64,000 nt of DNA from Corynespora cassiicola (lineage: Eukaryota; Ascomycota; Dothideomycetes; Pleosporales; Corynesporascaceae): positions 1,302,001 to 1,366,000 of the forward strand of contig JAEUWY010000020.1 of the NCBI GenBank assembly GCA_022059125.1, in the 5' to 3' direction. The stretch's first letter is position 1. The number at the start of each line of letters is the position of its first letter. The translations under genes were made by a program, and so were the position numbers. The notes under the pieces were generated by a model. The model ran no database searches, was not told the DNA's origin, and was given only the letters and a program-made list of their open reading frames with translations. Positions 44,956 to 55,550 of this stretch are shown piece after piece.

Positions 44956-47900
44956 CTATATCAACCCCACCCTCCCCTCCCTCATCCCTCCCAACGCACT
45001 CTTACAATCCCCACAATACCCCTTCACCCACTCCTCCACATCCCTCTTATCCCTAGTCTCCTCGCCCAGCATAGCCTCGACGCGCAGACACTTGTGCGTC
45101 TCATCCAGCAGCCAGTTCTCATACTCTGCATCCAAAACCTCCTTCTCGATGCGATTCACAACGCGCAGCGCAACGAGCAGGTCATGGCGATGTGACCCTA
45201 GATTCTGGCGCGTACGGTGGAGGCGACGCGATACCTGTATCGACGGCGTTATCGGGGAAGAAGGGGATCCAGGGCTGTGAGAGGGGTTCGCGAGGAGGGA
45301 CGAGAAGGTTTGTTGGCTGGGTGGTCATTAGCATGTTACTTCCAGATTCCGAGCAAAAAGAATATGAGACTTACCATTTGTTAGCAGTTTCTTCTGCGGG
45401 TTCGAAGGTGACTGCCGTGTCATTGCCATAAAGGAATGTCTCTTCTAGATCGCGCAGGTAGATTGAACGCGTCATTGTAGTTGATGGGCCGACGCCAAGA
45501 CGGGCCATGAAGTTGGCTGCGTTGCGCTCGTTCCACCAGAGCCAGGTGTCGCGAGAGGTGTAGAAGAAATTTGTTCCGCCGCTGATGAGAAGAAGGGCAA
45601 TGAGGAGCTTGTGTGTAGAAACGACCTTGCCCAGGCCGGCGACGGCGGCTAGTATCCAACTCATGACAGTACTCAAAATGCTTATTATGATGTTACCAAT
45701 CAGTTGTGCAATGACAGACGCGGTTGTCCGTGGCTGGAGCTTGAACTTGCGGGGACGGTTAGGTGGGGGGATGTCTTGGGCAGCAAACTGTACGGCTTGG
45801 GTTTGTGCAGCCACCTGGCCGAAGATGCTGATGACTTTGTGGGTGCTCCGATTGTGGCCCAATCGTGCAATCTGGTCATTGACCACGTCGAGCAGGTCCT
45901 GCGCCTCCAGCTCCATATCCTGGAGACCCTGGCGTTCGATGAGAGCTTTGGCGACTCGCGGGTTGCGTGACCAGTCGACCTTGGTGTGGACTGCGAGCTT
46001 GCATCGTGACTTTGATACGTGCGTGACCACAATCTTGCTTAGCAGCACAAAGCGATCAGATCCAGGCAAATACCATGGAGTCTTGCGATCTGCCACAACG
46101 TAGCATAGATGATCGTTTAGCACCTCGATGCATTGGTAGTCGTTGATGACAAAGGCCCCAGTCTTGCCGGGCTGCGCGACTTCGTATTCGAAGTCTCGCC
46201 GCTGAAGGCCTTGATCGGATGTAACCCACGGTCCTTGCACCACCCTTTGAGTCCATCGCTCCCGATACAGCATCTGGAATACGGCGCTCTTGTCTCCAAA
46301 AAGGATGTGGAAAAGCCCCTTGGCGCTAATGTCATAGTCCTTCTCCACCGCAACCTGAGTCATGCCCTGTGGTGCAAAAAGCACGGGATGTGAGGGGAGC
46401 TTAAACTTTGTGGCGTTTCTATTCGCGTTGGAAGGTCCAAACAAGTTGCCGTCTATACGCAGACTCGTCTTGACATCCTTGCCACCATATCCAGGGTCCA
46501 TGGGCGTGTGCAGTGAAACGTCTTCCCAGCCCTCTTCTGTAGGCGAATGCTCAGCATCGCTAGACTCCAATTTGATCAACCTCTTCACGACCTCTTCCAG
46601 CCCAAACTCTCCAGTAGTGGCGTTGCGGACCAAGAAGTTGAGGCGGTGCTGAAGCAGCTTTAAGGGTTCCAAAAATGTCTTGATGGTAATGCGAGTGGCG
46701 CCATCTTCTCTGGCACCTGTCTTGAAATGGAGGAAAAGGAAATCACAGTCTTTTCCAGGGGCAGCCGTTACCTCATCGATGGAAGCCATACTAATGCCAG
46801 TAATGAGGACCAGGCCCAAGTGATTGCTGTAAAAGTAAATATCCTTTGACGTGACGTACACTCGCCCAGGGAACTCTTGCTGCTCGGTGGGGTTCCACAC
46901 AGCGCGGAAGACAAGCACCACCTTCTCAGCCCTCGGCACAGTAGGGAACAGCATTCTAAATTGTGCGTCTTGCATCCGCAACGCAAGGGGATAGTAGTTG
47001 GGGAAATCCTCTGTCACCACTGTCGGCCTCTGGGGCTGCGAGGACGCTGTGCCCAGGCTCATAGTCTTTCTATGTGTGGTGCTTGTCGGCGTTGCCGTGC
47101 CCGGGGATGGGTTGGCAGATGAACCTTCACTTGGCTTGTCAAAGGGATCAAGACCAGGCGACCGGTTGATTGGGCTGGGGGGCCCAGAAGCGCTCCTGTC
47201 GCGATGTGCTTGCTCGTCACCACGTTCTAGGCGGTTCACATAGCCCCAGTTCACCGAACCCCATAGATTGGCCATGAGACCACCGGGCATATCCCCAGAT
47301 CGGCCTATACCAAGGCCACGCTCGCCGCTCACAGCCACGGCGGCTTTGCTGAGATTTGTAGGTGCAGGTGGATTTGCAAGGGTCGATGGCGCAAGACTAC
47401 TCTGGGGGAACGTTTGGCCCATGACCAAACGCGTGTCAGGGAGTCCTGGTGCTGGAGCCGCAATCTGGCCAACCTGGACGATGTTGTGGCTGGCAGAGGC
47501 AAGACTTGCAGAGATTAGACTGGCGATGCCACCGCCGGCAGAGGAGGGGTTGCTTCCGCTCAGCTGAGGCCCCAGGGTAGACTTTCGGGTCAAATCCAGC
47601 TTCTCCATGATCCTCGCCGCATGATCTCTGCGACCGCCATCGCTTTCTTTCTCGAGGGCGGTGCTTCGTCGTGTGACATCGAAGCTACTTCGATTTGCCA
47701 TTGGATCACCACCAGGAACTGCGAGCGTTTCGGCGCGGTCAAGAGGACCAATATCATCGCTGGGGTGAGCAGCGTGGCCGTCAGACGTCTTTGCAGCAAA
47801 CTCGGGGGCAACGGGTGGGCTGATGGAAAAGGCAGCATCAACAGCACCGGGGATGCTGGTGCCATCTTTAGATGTATCTTCCAGAGCCTTGCGCTTGGCA

Positions 47901-49191
47901 ACCTCGAAAGATGAGATCCACTCGGTGAGGTCGCCCTGTGTCTCGGCTTGGAGGAGGATGGTGGTGTCTTTGGTCTTGACCTCGAAACAGAAGCGGCGCT
48001 CTTCTTGGAAAGCAGCTCGAATGCCACACAGGAGCACACCAATCTTTTCGGATTCCTCGACGGCGCCAGATCGTGTACCTTGTGTAAGCCATCCAAAGAT
48101 ACCGTTCTTGACGAAGAACCACCTGCGCACCCAGTAGGTCCGGGCAGGCTTGCCCGTGATGGTGCGCTGGAACAGCCAGCCCTGCTTCTCGGCCTTTTCG
48201 TTTGCGGGATCGGGCTTCGCTGGGGACTGCAGGTTTGCCGATGAGGGGGCTTGCGTGCCCAGGTATGGCACGGTGGAGATTGCATAGTCGTCGAGGTCTC
48301 GCGAAGGACGTGCGCTCATTTCAGCGCTGTTCTCAATCTGCTGTCGGGCCAAATGCAACTCTCTCTTGAAAACACGCTCGCCGTTCTCCATCTCCTTGCT
48401 CCAACCACGCACCCGGTCAACATCGTTGTTCCAAGCAGCGAAGCTCTTATTGGAGGCATCCCGGGCGGACTTCATGTCGCGCCATTGCTCATTGATGATC
48501 TTGACCAGTATCTTATCCAGGGTCAAGCGCACCTGGGGTGCCATGACGCAAAAGTCCATGCTGGCCTTGAGGTATGCGCGGCGGGCCTCATGAAGCTGAA
48601 AGGCATCTTCCCGCAGCGACGACGATTCCTTGGACTTTGCCTGTCCTGCATAGCGAGCGATGGCGATGTCGAAGGCGCGCTGGGTCAAGTCGAGATTCTT
48701 GCGGGCATCCTTGAGCATACGCAGGTCGTTCTGCAGGAAGGCCCTTATTGGGTCGCAGACGTTTATCTCTGCCTTTTTCATGCCCCGCAGGGTGTTGTTC
48801 CAGAAGTCGCGTGCTCCTTCACCGAAGCGCTTGAGCGCCAAGACGGTGTAGTCGTGGTCCAAAACCGCCTCGGAGAGCTGCAGCGGCGGGTGGGATGCCA
48901 GGATGTAGCTATCGACGAGCGACTGGAGCGTGTGGAGCTCTGCGGCGAGCTTGGATGCGGCGCGGATGTAGGTGTCGAGCCATCGCTCTATCAGGTCGAT
49001 CTGATCGCCAAAGTGGACGGCCGTGGCGCGAAACGTGGGCGAGTCGAGGGCGGCTTCTTTGATGACGACGGGACTGCATGGACGATGAGCACAGGGGCAG
49101 TATGAAGATGGGGTGGGAGGGGAGCATACATCAAGGTCAGTGGCTTCGAGACGGGCTCCAACACCGGCGGGGGAGCTGGGTCTTCGGCCAT
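44956..49191 (-). CDS. SIP3: Sip3/LAM-family sterol-transfer protein (BAR-PH-GRAM-VASt)
   Basis: Three exons on the minus strand (49191-49130, 49073-45375, 45316-44956) give 1373 residues. Order of parts: BAR-like helical domain (about 20-300), PH domain (about 320-426, KQGWLFQRTITGKPARTYWV), a disordered Ser/Pro-rich linker, GRAM-like domain (about 735-830), VASt/StART-like lipid-binding domain (about 930-1100, KDYDISAKGLFHILFGDKSA), and two hydrophobic segments (about 1150-1205). The last exon (LGSHRHDLLVALRVVNRIEK, then EYENWLLDE) is typical of fungal members. In yeast, Sip3/Lam3 and Ysp1/Lam1 sit at ER-plasma-membrane contacts and move sterol. The second donor overlaps a stop codon (TGGTAA), so failure to splice would end the protein at residue about 1254. 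It is head-to-head with KRI1. Confidence 0.93.
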
Positions 49192-49581
49192 GGTGGTTAT
49201 CGCGGAGGAAGGCTGCGGAGGAGTGATGTCGGAGGCGTGTGTGTGCACCGGCGAATTACACGTCTATACATTGAAACTGTGGCACATGCGAGGAAGCGGT
49301 GAGCGAGGCGGGCGGAGAGCAGCGGGCAGCGAGCAGTCGGGAAACGATCAGGGGCGAGGCAGCTCTTTCATGGCACGCAGTCGTGCCCGTTGTCCCCGGC
49401 GGGCGTAGCACGTATACGGCCCTCATACGGCGGCGTCGTATCGCAACGCATTGGCAGGGGTCCCGCTTGACGTAGCCCGGCCGGTTTCTCCGCGCCGCTC
49501 GAAATCTTGGCGCAGTTCCAAAAATTTTGGACGCGACTTTTGCCCACCCATCACCGCCCGAGTTCCAGCGACAAGCCCACA
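49192..49581. promoter_or_regulatory. Bidirectional promoter region, SIP3-like / KRI1
   Basis: 390 bases between two divergent start codons must hold both promoters. It is GC-rich without a TATA box, as usual for housekeeping genes. I see no specific factor site with confidence. Confidence 0.55.
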
Positions 49582-51553
49582 ATGCCGCGGCCCAAGAAGA
49601 ACAAGTCGGACGCAGGCCTCAAGCGCGACCTCGACGAGGATGTCGTCAAGGCTGACGCCCCCGAAAAGCGCCCCACGAAGAAGGTGAAGCTGCTCGACGA
49701 CAGCGACGACGACTCCGACGCCGATGCAGATGTCGGAGGCGTGTCGCTCAAGGTCAACGAGGAGTATGCTCGCCGATTCGAACACAACAAGAAGCGCGAG
49801 GAGCAGCACCGACGTATGCCTCAAAATCTCCATGCTTCAACACCAATTGCTAACTTTACAAGTCGAGGAAAAGTACGGCAAAGGCCGCGCCTTCCAAGAG
49901 CAGGAGGAGGAAGAGGACTCCGAGGAGGGGGTCGAAGAGGACGACGATGCCGAACTCGCGACCGAAAACCTCGATGCCGAAATCTCTGCCACCCTTAAGG
50001 CTCTTCGTTCCAAAGACCCGCGCATCTACGACAAGGACGCCAAGTTCTTCCACGAGGTGGAGGAAGGTGGCGCCGAAGATGGCGACAAGAAGAAAAAAGA
50101 GCCCACCATGACTCTGAAACAATATCACACCAAGAACCTGCTCGAGGGAAATCTCGACGGTGAAGAGGAGGATGCGCCTCCCAAGACCTACGCCGAAGAA
50201 CAGGAGGAGGCCAGGCAAAATCTTGTCAAGGAGCTCAATGTCGATGACGATGAAGAGGACGACGACTTCTTGGTGGCCAAACCCAAGTCCGAGAAGGAAA
50301 AGAAGGAGCGAGTCAAACTCACACAGGATGATGTGGAGAATGCGGACAAGGACCCCGAGACCTTCCTCGACAACTTCATGGCTTCGCGCGCATGGCTCCC
50401 CACGGGCGACTCCCGCTTCCAGCCTCTCGAGTCCGACGACGACGATGACGACGTCCGCGCCGACGAATACGAGGCAGCCTACAACATGTATTTTGAGGAC
50501 CCTTCTGGCACAAACGAGAAGCTGGTGACATATGCTCGTGATGCCGTCGCAAACACTACGGTGCGTCGCGAGGAGCCCAGCGGCCGAAAGAAGGCACGTG
50601 AGACCGCCAGGGCGAAGCGCGAGGCCGAGAGGAAGGAGCGAGAAGAGGAGCTGGCACGGTTGAGGAAGCTGAAGATTGATGAGATGGAGGAGAAGGTCAA
50701 GAAGATCCGAGAAATCGGAGGCTTGAGCGGCCGCGACTTCAAGGTGGATGAGTGGAAGGATGTTCTCGAGAACGATTGGTCCGACGACCAGTGGGACGCT
50801 GAGATGCGGAAACGCTTCGGCGACAGCTACTACGACGAGAACGAGGAGATGGACGAAGATGGCGAGGGAAAGAAAAGGAAAAAGCCCAAGAAGCCCAAGT
50901 TCGACGACGACATCGATATCAAGGACCTCATTCCCGATTTCGAAGACGAGGAGGCCCAGAAGCCGACATTCGATCTCACTGATGACGAAGACGAAGTCAT
51001 GGCGGACGCAGATGAGGTTGAGGAGGAGGGCGAGACCAAGAAGTCATCCAAGAAGCGCAAACAGGAGCGTGCGGAGGCTAAGAGCGCGGCCCGTCGCGAC
51101 CGTCGCCTAATCGAAAATCTCGTCGACGACAGCCTCAAGTACGAATCCGCCCTGGCTTCGAAGAAGTCTAGCGTCCCGGCGCGTTTCCGTTACCGCGAGA
51201 CCTCACCCACCAGCTTTGGTCTCACCGCCCGTGACATTCTCCTAGCTGACGATACCCAACTTAACGAGTTTGCTGGATTGAAGAAGTTTGCTTCATTCAG
51301 AGATCCGGCCAAGAAGAAGAAGGATAAGAAGCACTTGAGCAAGAAGGCCCGACTGAGGCAATGGCGGCTGGATACCTTTGGCGATCCCGACGGCCCCAAG
51401 GGCGGTTTCGAGGATGTGCAGGGTGAAGACGCTGTTGCATTCAAGGAAGCCGCCGATAAGGCTGAGGAGGCCATCAACGGCGGAGAGGACAGTGGCCAGA
51501 AGAAGAAGAAGAAACGTAGCAGGAAGAAGAAGTCTGCCGAAGCCGAGGTTTAG
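49582..51553 (+). CDS. KRI1: Kri1-like ribosome biogenesis protein
   Basis: Two exons (49582-49813, 49863-51553) with a 49-base intron (GTATGC, branch GCTAAC, AAG) give 640 residues. The protein alternates acidic runs and lysine-rich runs. Diagnostic parts are the Kri1 central helix (ARAKREAERKEREEELARLR, then EKVKKIREIGGLSG) and the C-terminal Kri1 domain (RFRYRETSPTSFGLTARDIL, DDTQLNEFAGLKKFASFRDP, KKHLSKKARLRQWRLDTFGD). Yeast Kri1 is a nucleolar protein needed for 40S subunit assembly and works with Krr1. The C-terminus is a KKKKKRSRKKK basic tail, a probable nucleolar signal. Length is close to the usual 590-700. Confidence 0.95.
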
Positions 51554-52333
51554 GTTTTCTGGAAAAGTTAGCGGTTTTGATTTAGTAATTCTAGAGTTGC
51601 CAGCATTTGTGGGGTTAACCTGAGCAATATATGTCTGTGGGTATTAGTACCGCCATGGAGGCATGCCATCATCATAAAGCCTTGTTGCACCCGTGATGGA
51701 TCCATACACTGGCTGTGATGTTGAGGAACCTTCATACTCACACCATCCTCTTATTAAGTAAATCTTTTGAAGTGCCAGCAATCCAAATATCATGAAGTCT
51801 CCACAATGCATCAAAACATTATCGAGAGAGGTAGGAGTCCTTGCATTATCCCAAGCTACCAGTACATAGACAAATGCGTACAGGGTATCTCAAGACAAAA
51901 AGCCACCCAACGCAGAGAAAACAGAAACAAGCAAGGAAAGTAAAGAACCAGCCAACATGCGTGCGTGCGTGCATACAAGTATACTAATACAGGAATGAAA
52001 GAAAAGCAGGCAGAAAGCAATAAGAGCACACGCAAAAATAAAGAAAAGCAGGAAGAACGAGGGGAAAGGGAAGAGAAACACAATCCAGTCCAATCCAGTC
52101 CAATCCCAGTTCCTCCCAATTAACTCCTCCATTAACTCCAAATGCAAGATCTCCCCCTCCTCTCTTTTCTCTCTCGTTCTTTTATTTTTCTTCTTCTTTT
52201 TTTTGAACGGTCATCATGATGGTAAACATCAGCCCCAAAGCCGACTGGTCTCTATTCACATACCTCACCCCGCCGTGAGGACTTATCATCCCTGGAATCT
52301 ATTCGACGGCCCACCGCCAACCCTCGGTGCCCT
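51554..52333. other. Intergenic stretch between convergent genes
   Basis: About 780 bases between two stop codons, no gene. The plus strand is purine-rich in 51890-52080 (AAAGAAAAGCAGG and similar), followed by a short tandem of CCAGTCCAAT (about three units, 52085-52114) and a CT-rich tract (52150-52203). These look like 3' untranslated and terminator DNA. Confidence 0.5.
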
Positions 52334-54379
52334 CTACCGCCAGATGTACTTATCCCTCGGCGTGCCATCATCCCCGGGCAGCGATGCAGCAGCGGCGGCG
52401 GCCAAGACGGCAGCAGCATCCATGGCCGCCATGAGGTTGTCGACCTTCTTGGCGCGGGACTGGCGAGGAGCAATGGCGGCGGGCGGAGCTGGCTGGGCAG
52501 CCGGGGCATGGAAGTCGTCGAGCTGGCCGAGGACCTCTAGCTCTGCCTCGAAGTCGTTGTCGCTTGAGATGTCGTCGGGGTCGTACGGCAGTGAGTAGGG
52601 GCTGTTGCTCGTCTCTGAGTCTAAGGGCGAGAATGAGCCCTGTTGGATGTTGTCGTCGCCCATGTCGAAGTCGTGGCTGTTGAAATACTCATAGAAGTCT
52701 TCGGGGTCTGCCATCTCTTTGTCACTGGCCTCGGAATCGTTGTCGAGCATTTCCTCGTCAGAGAGAATGGGCTTAGAGTCGGAGTTGGAGTCAGCCATAT
52801 CTTCGTCGTCGTGGGCGAAGAAAGAGGAGTCAGAGTCGGCCATGTCTTGGTCGCTGGCCTCGGATGCGCTGTCAAGCATGTCCTCGTCAGAGGTAGCGAG
52901 CTCAGAGTTGGAGTCAGCCATGCTGGAGTCATGATCGTCAATCATGGACTCGGTCATGTCGGTGTCGCGAGTGGAGACGCCCTCGCCATCAACCATCTCG
53001 GTATCAATTGGCTGGATCTTGTTAACGGCCTCGGCTGGAGCAGTCTGGGTGCACTCAATCTCCATCTCAGTGGGAGGATCTTGGGTCTCATCGTCGATCT
53101 GGGTGTGCTCGACCTCCATCTCTCTGGGAGGGGCTTGAGTCTCACCGACAGGCTTGTTCGGGGCAGGCTGGGTGTGCTCAACGTCCATATCTACAGGCAG
53201 AGCCTGGATTTTGTCAACATAATTGACGGGAACGGACTGGGGGCGCTCGACATCCATCTCAACAGGCAGAACCTGGATCTTATTGACAGACTTGACAGGG
53301 ACGGGCTGAGCGCGCTTGACCTTCATCTCGGGGGGAGGGACCTGGGCGTTGTCGACAGACTCGACATGGACAGGCTGGGAGTGCTCGATCTCCATCTCCA
53401 AGGGATGGGCATCGACAGGAGGAGCCTCAGTAGTGGGAGCTTCGGCGGGAGCAGCTACAGCTGGAGGGGCCTTGACGGATGACGCTTTGACGGGAGAGGC
53501 ATTGATGACAGGGGTCTCGGCAGTGGTCTCGACAGGAGGGGCTTCAGCAGGAGGGGCCTTGATGATGGGGGCCTCGGTGGGGGGAGCTTCGGCAGCAGTG
53601 ATCTCAACGGAAGGAGTCTTGACAGGAGGGGTATTCTCGGGAGCGGCTTCGGTGGGAGCAGCTGTAGGTGGAAGGGCCTCGATAGGTGACGCTTCGGTAG
53701 GAGGGACATTGATGATGGGGGCCTCGGCGGGTGGAGCTTTGCCAGCAGTGGACTCGGCAGAAGGAGTCTCAACAGGACGGTTCTCCACGATAGGAGCCTC
53801 GGTGGGGGAATATTCAGCAGGAGCGGTCTTAGTGGGAGCAGTCTCGGCAAGATGAGCCTCCACGAGAGGGACGACGGCAGGAGACGCAACGGCGGGAGGA
53901 GATACTGGAGCGGCATCAGAAGAAGAGGTCGGCTTTGTAGCCCGGAAAGATCTTGCACCCTGAGAGGTTGTCGTAAACCAGCCCATGGGGGCTTCCTCCT
54001 CACTCCCCCAGGGAAAATCGGTGACTTGGTGGTCGACGGCGGGGAAAAACCTGTTGCGGCCATCTCCTTCATCTCCGAAGGCAGACTTGAAGTCCTCGCC
54101 GTCTGAGTTGACATTGCCCTTATCGTCGGCTCTCCAGCGGCTGGGGCCTTTGCCAGGCTCCACAACGCGCCATGTAGGCTTGAGTACCTTGACAAGCTCG
54201 AGCACTACATGGGCGATCACAGTCACGGTTTCCACCGCGACTGATCTCGGCGAAGCGACGACATTAACGCCGAATATAAGGCTACAAGCTAAAATATTGA
54301 GGATGAAGTTGGCGCTCCAGGCAAGAAAACGAAGCAGAAGGCGGTCGGCGCCGCAGCCAAAGGCGCGCTCGAGAAACAT
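52334..54379 (-). CDS. Repeat-rich acidic protein of unknown function
   Basis: A single exon of 681 residues. Residues about 24-45 are hydrophobic (NFILNILACSLIFGVNVVAS) and could be a membrane anchor. Then follow a short conserved-looking region (KPTWRVVEPGKGPSRWRADD; PMGWFTTTSQGARSFRATKP), a long Pro/Glu/Ala/Thr repeat (about 170-325, units such as APPTEAPII), six copies of a 23-residue repeat (about 326-457, consensus PxEMxVEHxQPVPVxxVDKI plus QxL), and an acidic region with a duplicated SDEDMLDSASEASDQDMADS element. The C-terminus has a short basic helix (PRQSRAKKVDNLMAAMDAAA). The WRVVEPGKG start suggests a fungus-specific family with a fast-evolving disordered tail. The function is not recognised. 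Confidence 0.7.
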   Translation of the reverse strand: MFLERAFGCGADRLLLRFLAWSANFILNILACSLIFGVNVVASPRSVAVETVTVIAHVVLELVKVLKPTWRVVEPGKGPSRWRADDKGNVNSDGEDFKSAFGDEGDGRNRFFPAVDHQVTDFPWGSEEEAPMGWFTTTSQGARSFRATKPTSSSDAAPVSPPAVASPAVVPLVEAHLAETAPTKTAPAEYSPTEAPIVENRPVETPSAESTAGKAPPAEAPIINVPPTEASPIEALPPTAAPTEAAPENTPPVKTPSVEITAAEAPPTEAPIIKAPPAEAPPVETTAETPVINASPVKASSVKAPPAVAAPAEAPTTEAPPVDAHPLEMEIEHSQPVHVESVDNAQVPPPEMKVKRAQPVPVKSVNKIQVLPVEMDVERPQSVPVNYVDKIQALPVDMDVEHTQPAPNKPVGETQAPPREMEVEHTQIDDETQDPPTEMEIECTQTAPAEAVNKIQPIDTEMVDGEGVSTRDTDMTESMIDDHDSSMADSNSELATSDEDMLDSASEASDQDMADSDSSFFAHDDEDMADSNSDSKPILSDEEMLDNDSEASDKEMADPEDFYEYFNSHDFDMGDDNIQQGSFSPLDSETSNSPYSLPYDPDDISSDNDFEAELEVLGQLDDFHAPAAQPAPPAAIAPRQSRAKKVDNLMAAMDAAAVLAAAAAASLPGDDGTPRDKYIWR
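53009..53404 (-). repeat. Coding minisatellite, 69-base units
   Basis: Six tandem units in the 681-residue protein: four full 69-base units (23 residues), one shortened (18 residues) and one of 22 residues. Unit starts are PLEMEIEHSQ, PPEMKVKRAQ, PVEMDVERPQ, PVDMDVEHTQ, PREMEVEHTQ and PTEMEIECTQ. The units differ at many sites, so the array is old, but indels stay in frame. Confidence 0.85.
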
Positions 54380-54600
54380 GTCGAAGATTCTGCTTTTCCA
54401 GCAGAGAGGAATTCAGGGATTTGGGTGGGCTGGAGAAGAAAGAACGAGGGTAGGAAGGGCCTAGTGGCTCTATCTTTCCTCCGAGGACGGTAAGTTGGCA
54501 TTCACTGAGTGCGCTTTTTTTATTTTTTTATATCGCTTTCACTTTGGTCGCTACAGCCGGTGTTCTCTAATCTCTTCAAATTATTGACCAATTGAGTTTT

Positions 54601-55149
54601 TCACCTTTCAGCCTGTACTCTCTTCGCTATCGCTAGCAATTCCCACGCTCTTCCGCCAAATTCTTCAGCACTGAAGGTTTTTACCTGCCATTGTTCTCCA
54701 AAACAGCTGCTATAGTCTTCCCAATCCGCCTGTGGTCCGGCCCAAACTATTGTCTTTACATTTTCGTTTTCTTTTCCATAATTGTGGATATATTCAGTTA
54801 TAAGCCCAACCCGCCGTGGGTATACAAACAACCATGCGTGATAACTTCCAGCCTCCTCGTCGAGAAAACGCGTTCCAGAGACCACATTGTGATGATCTAT
54901 GGGAAGGAAACGGTTTGAACTAGGATATACTTCAACTCCAGTTACATTGAGCGAAAATGGGGGAGCTAGCAGCAGGGCTTCAAGCAGCCCATATCCGCTC
55001 CCAATTGATAGTATGCGTCCCGGTGGTGGAGGAAGGATCGAATGGAGATGATCCAAAAGAGTTTCGCTCAGGCCCAGACAGCACCCTGGATGTGCGACAG
55101 GCTCTCCTGAAAGACGGGGCAATGGTTCAGCTTGATCCATCTCATCCAT
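54601..55149 (-). CDS. Small Rossmann-fold, methyltransferase-like protein
   Basis: A single exon of 182 residues. The segment PGRILSIGSGYGLLEALLLA (about 43-62) has the glycine-rich motif I of SAM-dependent methyltransferases, followed by a second strand ending in an acid (VTGVEVYPSSN). Later motifs are weak (HAWLFVYPRRVGLI; KTIVWAGPQADWEDY). It is shorter than usual class I methyltransferases (about 220-300), so it is either a minimal member or a non-catalytic relative. No signal peptide or membrane segment. Two ATGs are available at the start (55149 and 55140-ish three codons later); I use the first. It is divergent from the Pff1 gene, with 401 bases between the start codons. Confidence 0.7.
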   Translation of the reverse strand: MDEMDQAEPLPRLSGEPVAHPGCCLGLSETLLDHLHSILPPPPGRILSIGSGYGLLEALLLAPPFSLNVTGVEVYPSSNRFLPIDHHNVVSGTRFLDEEAGSYHAWLFVYPRRVGLITEYIHNYGKENENVKTIVWAGPQADWEDYSSCFGEQWQVKTFSAEEFGGRAWELLAIAKRVQAER

Positions 55150-55550
55150 TTTCGCTGTGTGGGAATAGGGAGAGGAGATTTAATGGCTTCGTCGCACTCT
55201 ACAAATGCTGAATTTGTCGGTACAAAAATCGTCCGAAGTGGCCAAAGGGCACCATGTACTAAGTACTCCAATGCATGCTGTGTCGAATCGAATATACAGT
55301 CTGTTCACATTTCGAAAAGGTGCATGGGTATGGCTGGAAGGCATGTCGTTGAAAGTGGGGCGTTAGTCATCAAGGAGCTATGGCCATGTGCAAGTCTCCT
55401 GCGCCCGTGGATTCGTCTTCCCCGCAGCTGCAGCTTCCCAGCGCTCTGCCTCCAACCATCGACGACCTCGCACGCCGCCGGGCCTCCCAGTGCTGCCACT
55501 ACCTGTGCTTTCTTGTCTCCATGTCTTTGTGATCTGCCCACGACGTCCAT
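55150..55550. promoter_or_regulatory. Divergent promoter region, methyltransferase-like / PFF1
   Basis: About 400 bases between two divergent start codons. It becomes C-rich in its right half. No TATA box or defined site is seen. Confidence 0.45.

Noticed and set aside
52643..54195. Long frames antisense or out of frame in the repeat-rich gene (for example 52643-53482 plus, 53455-54195 minus)
   Set aside because: They are shadows of the repeats in the 681-residue protein; no start context, motifs or independent composition.
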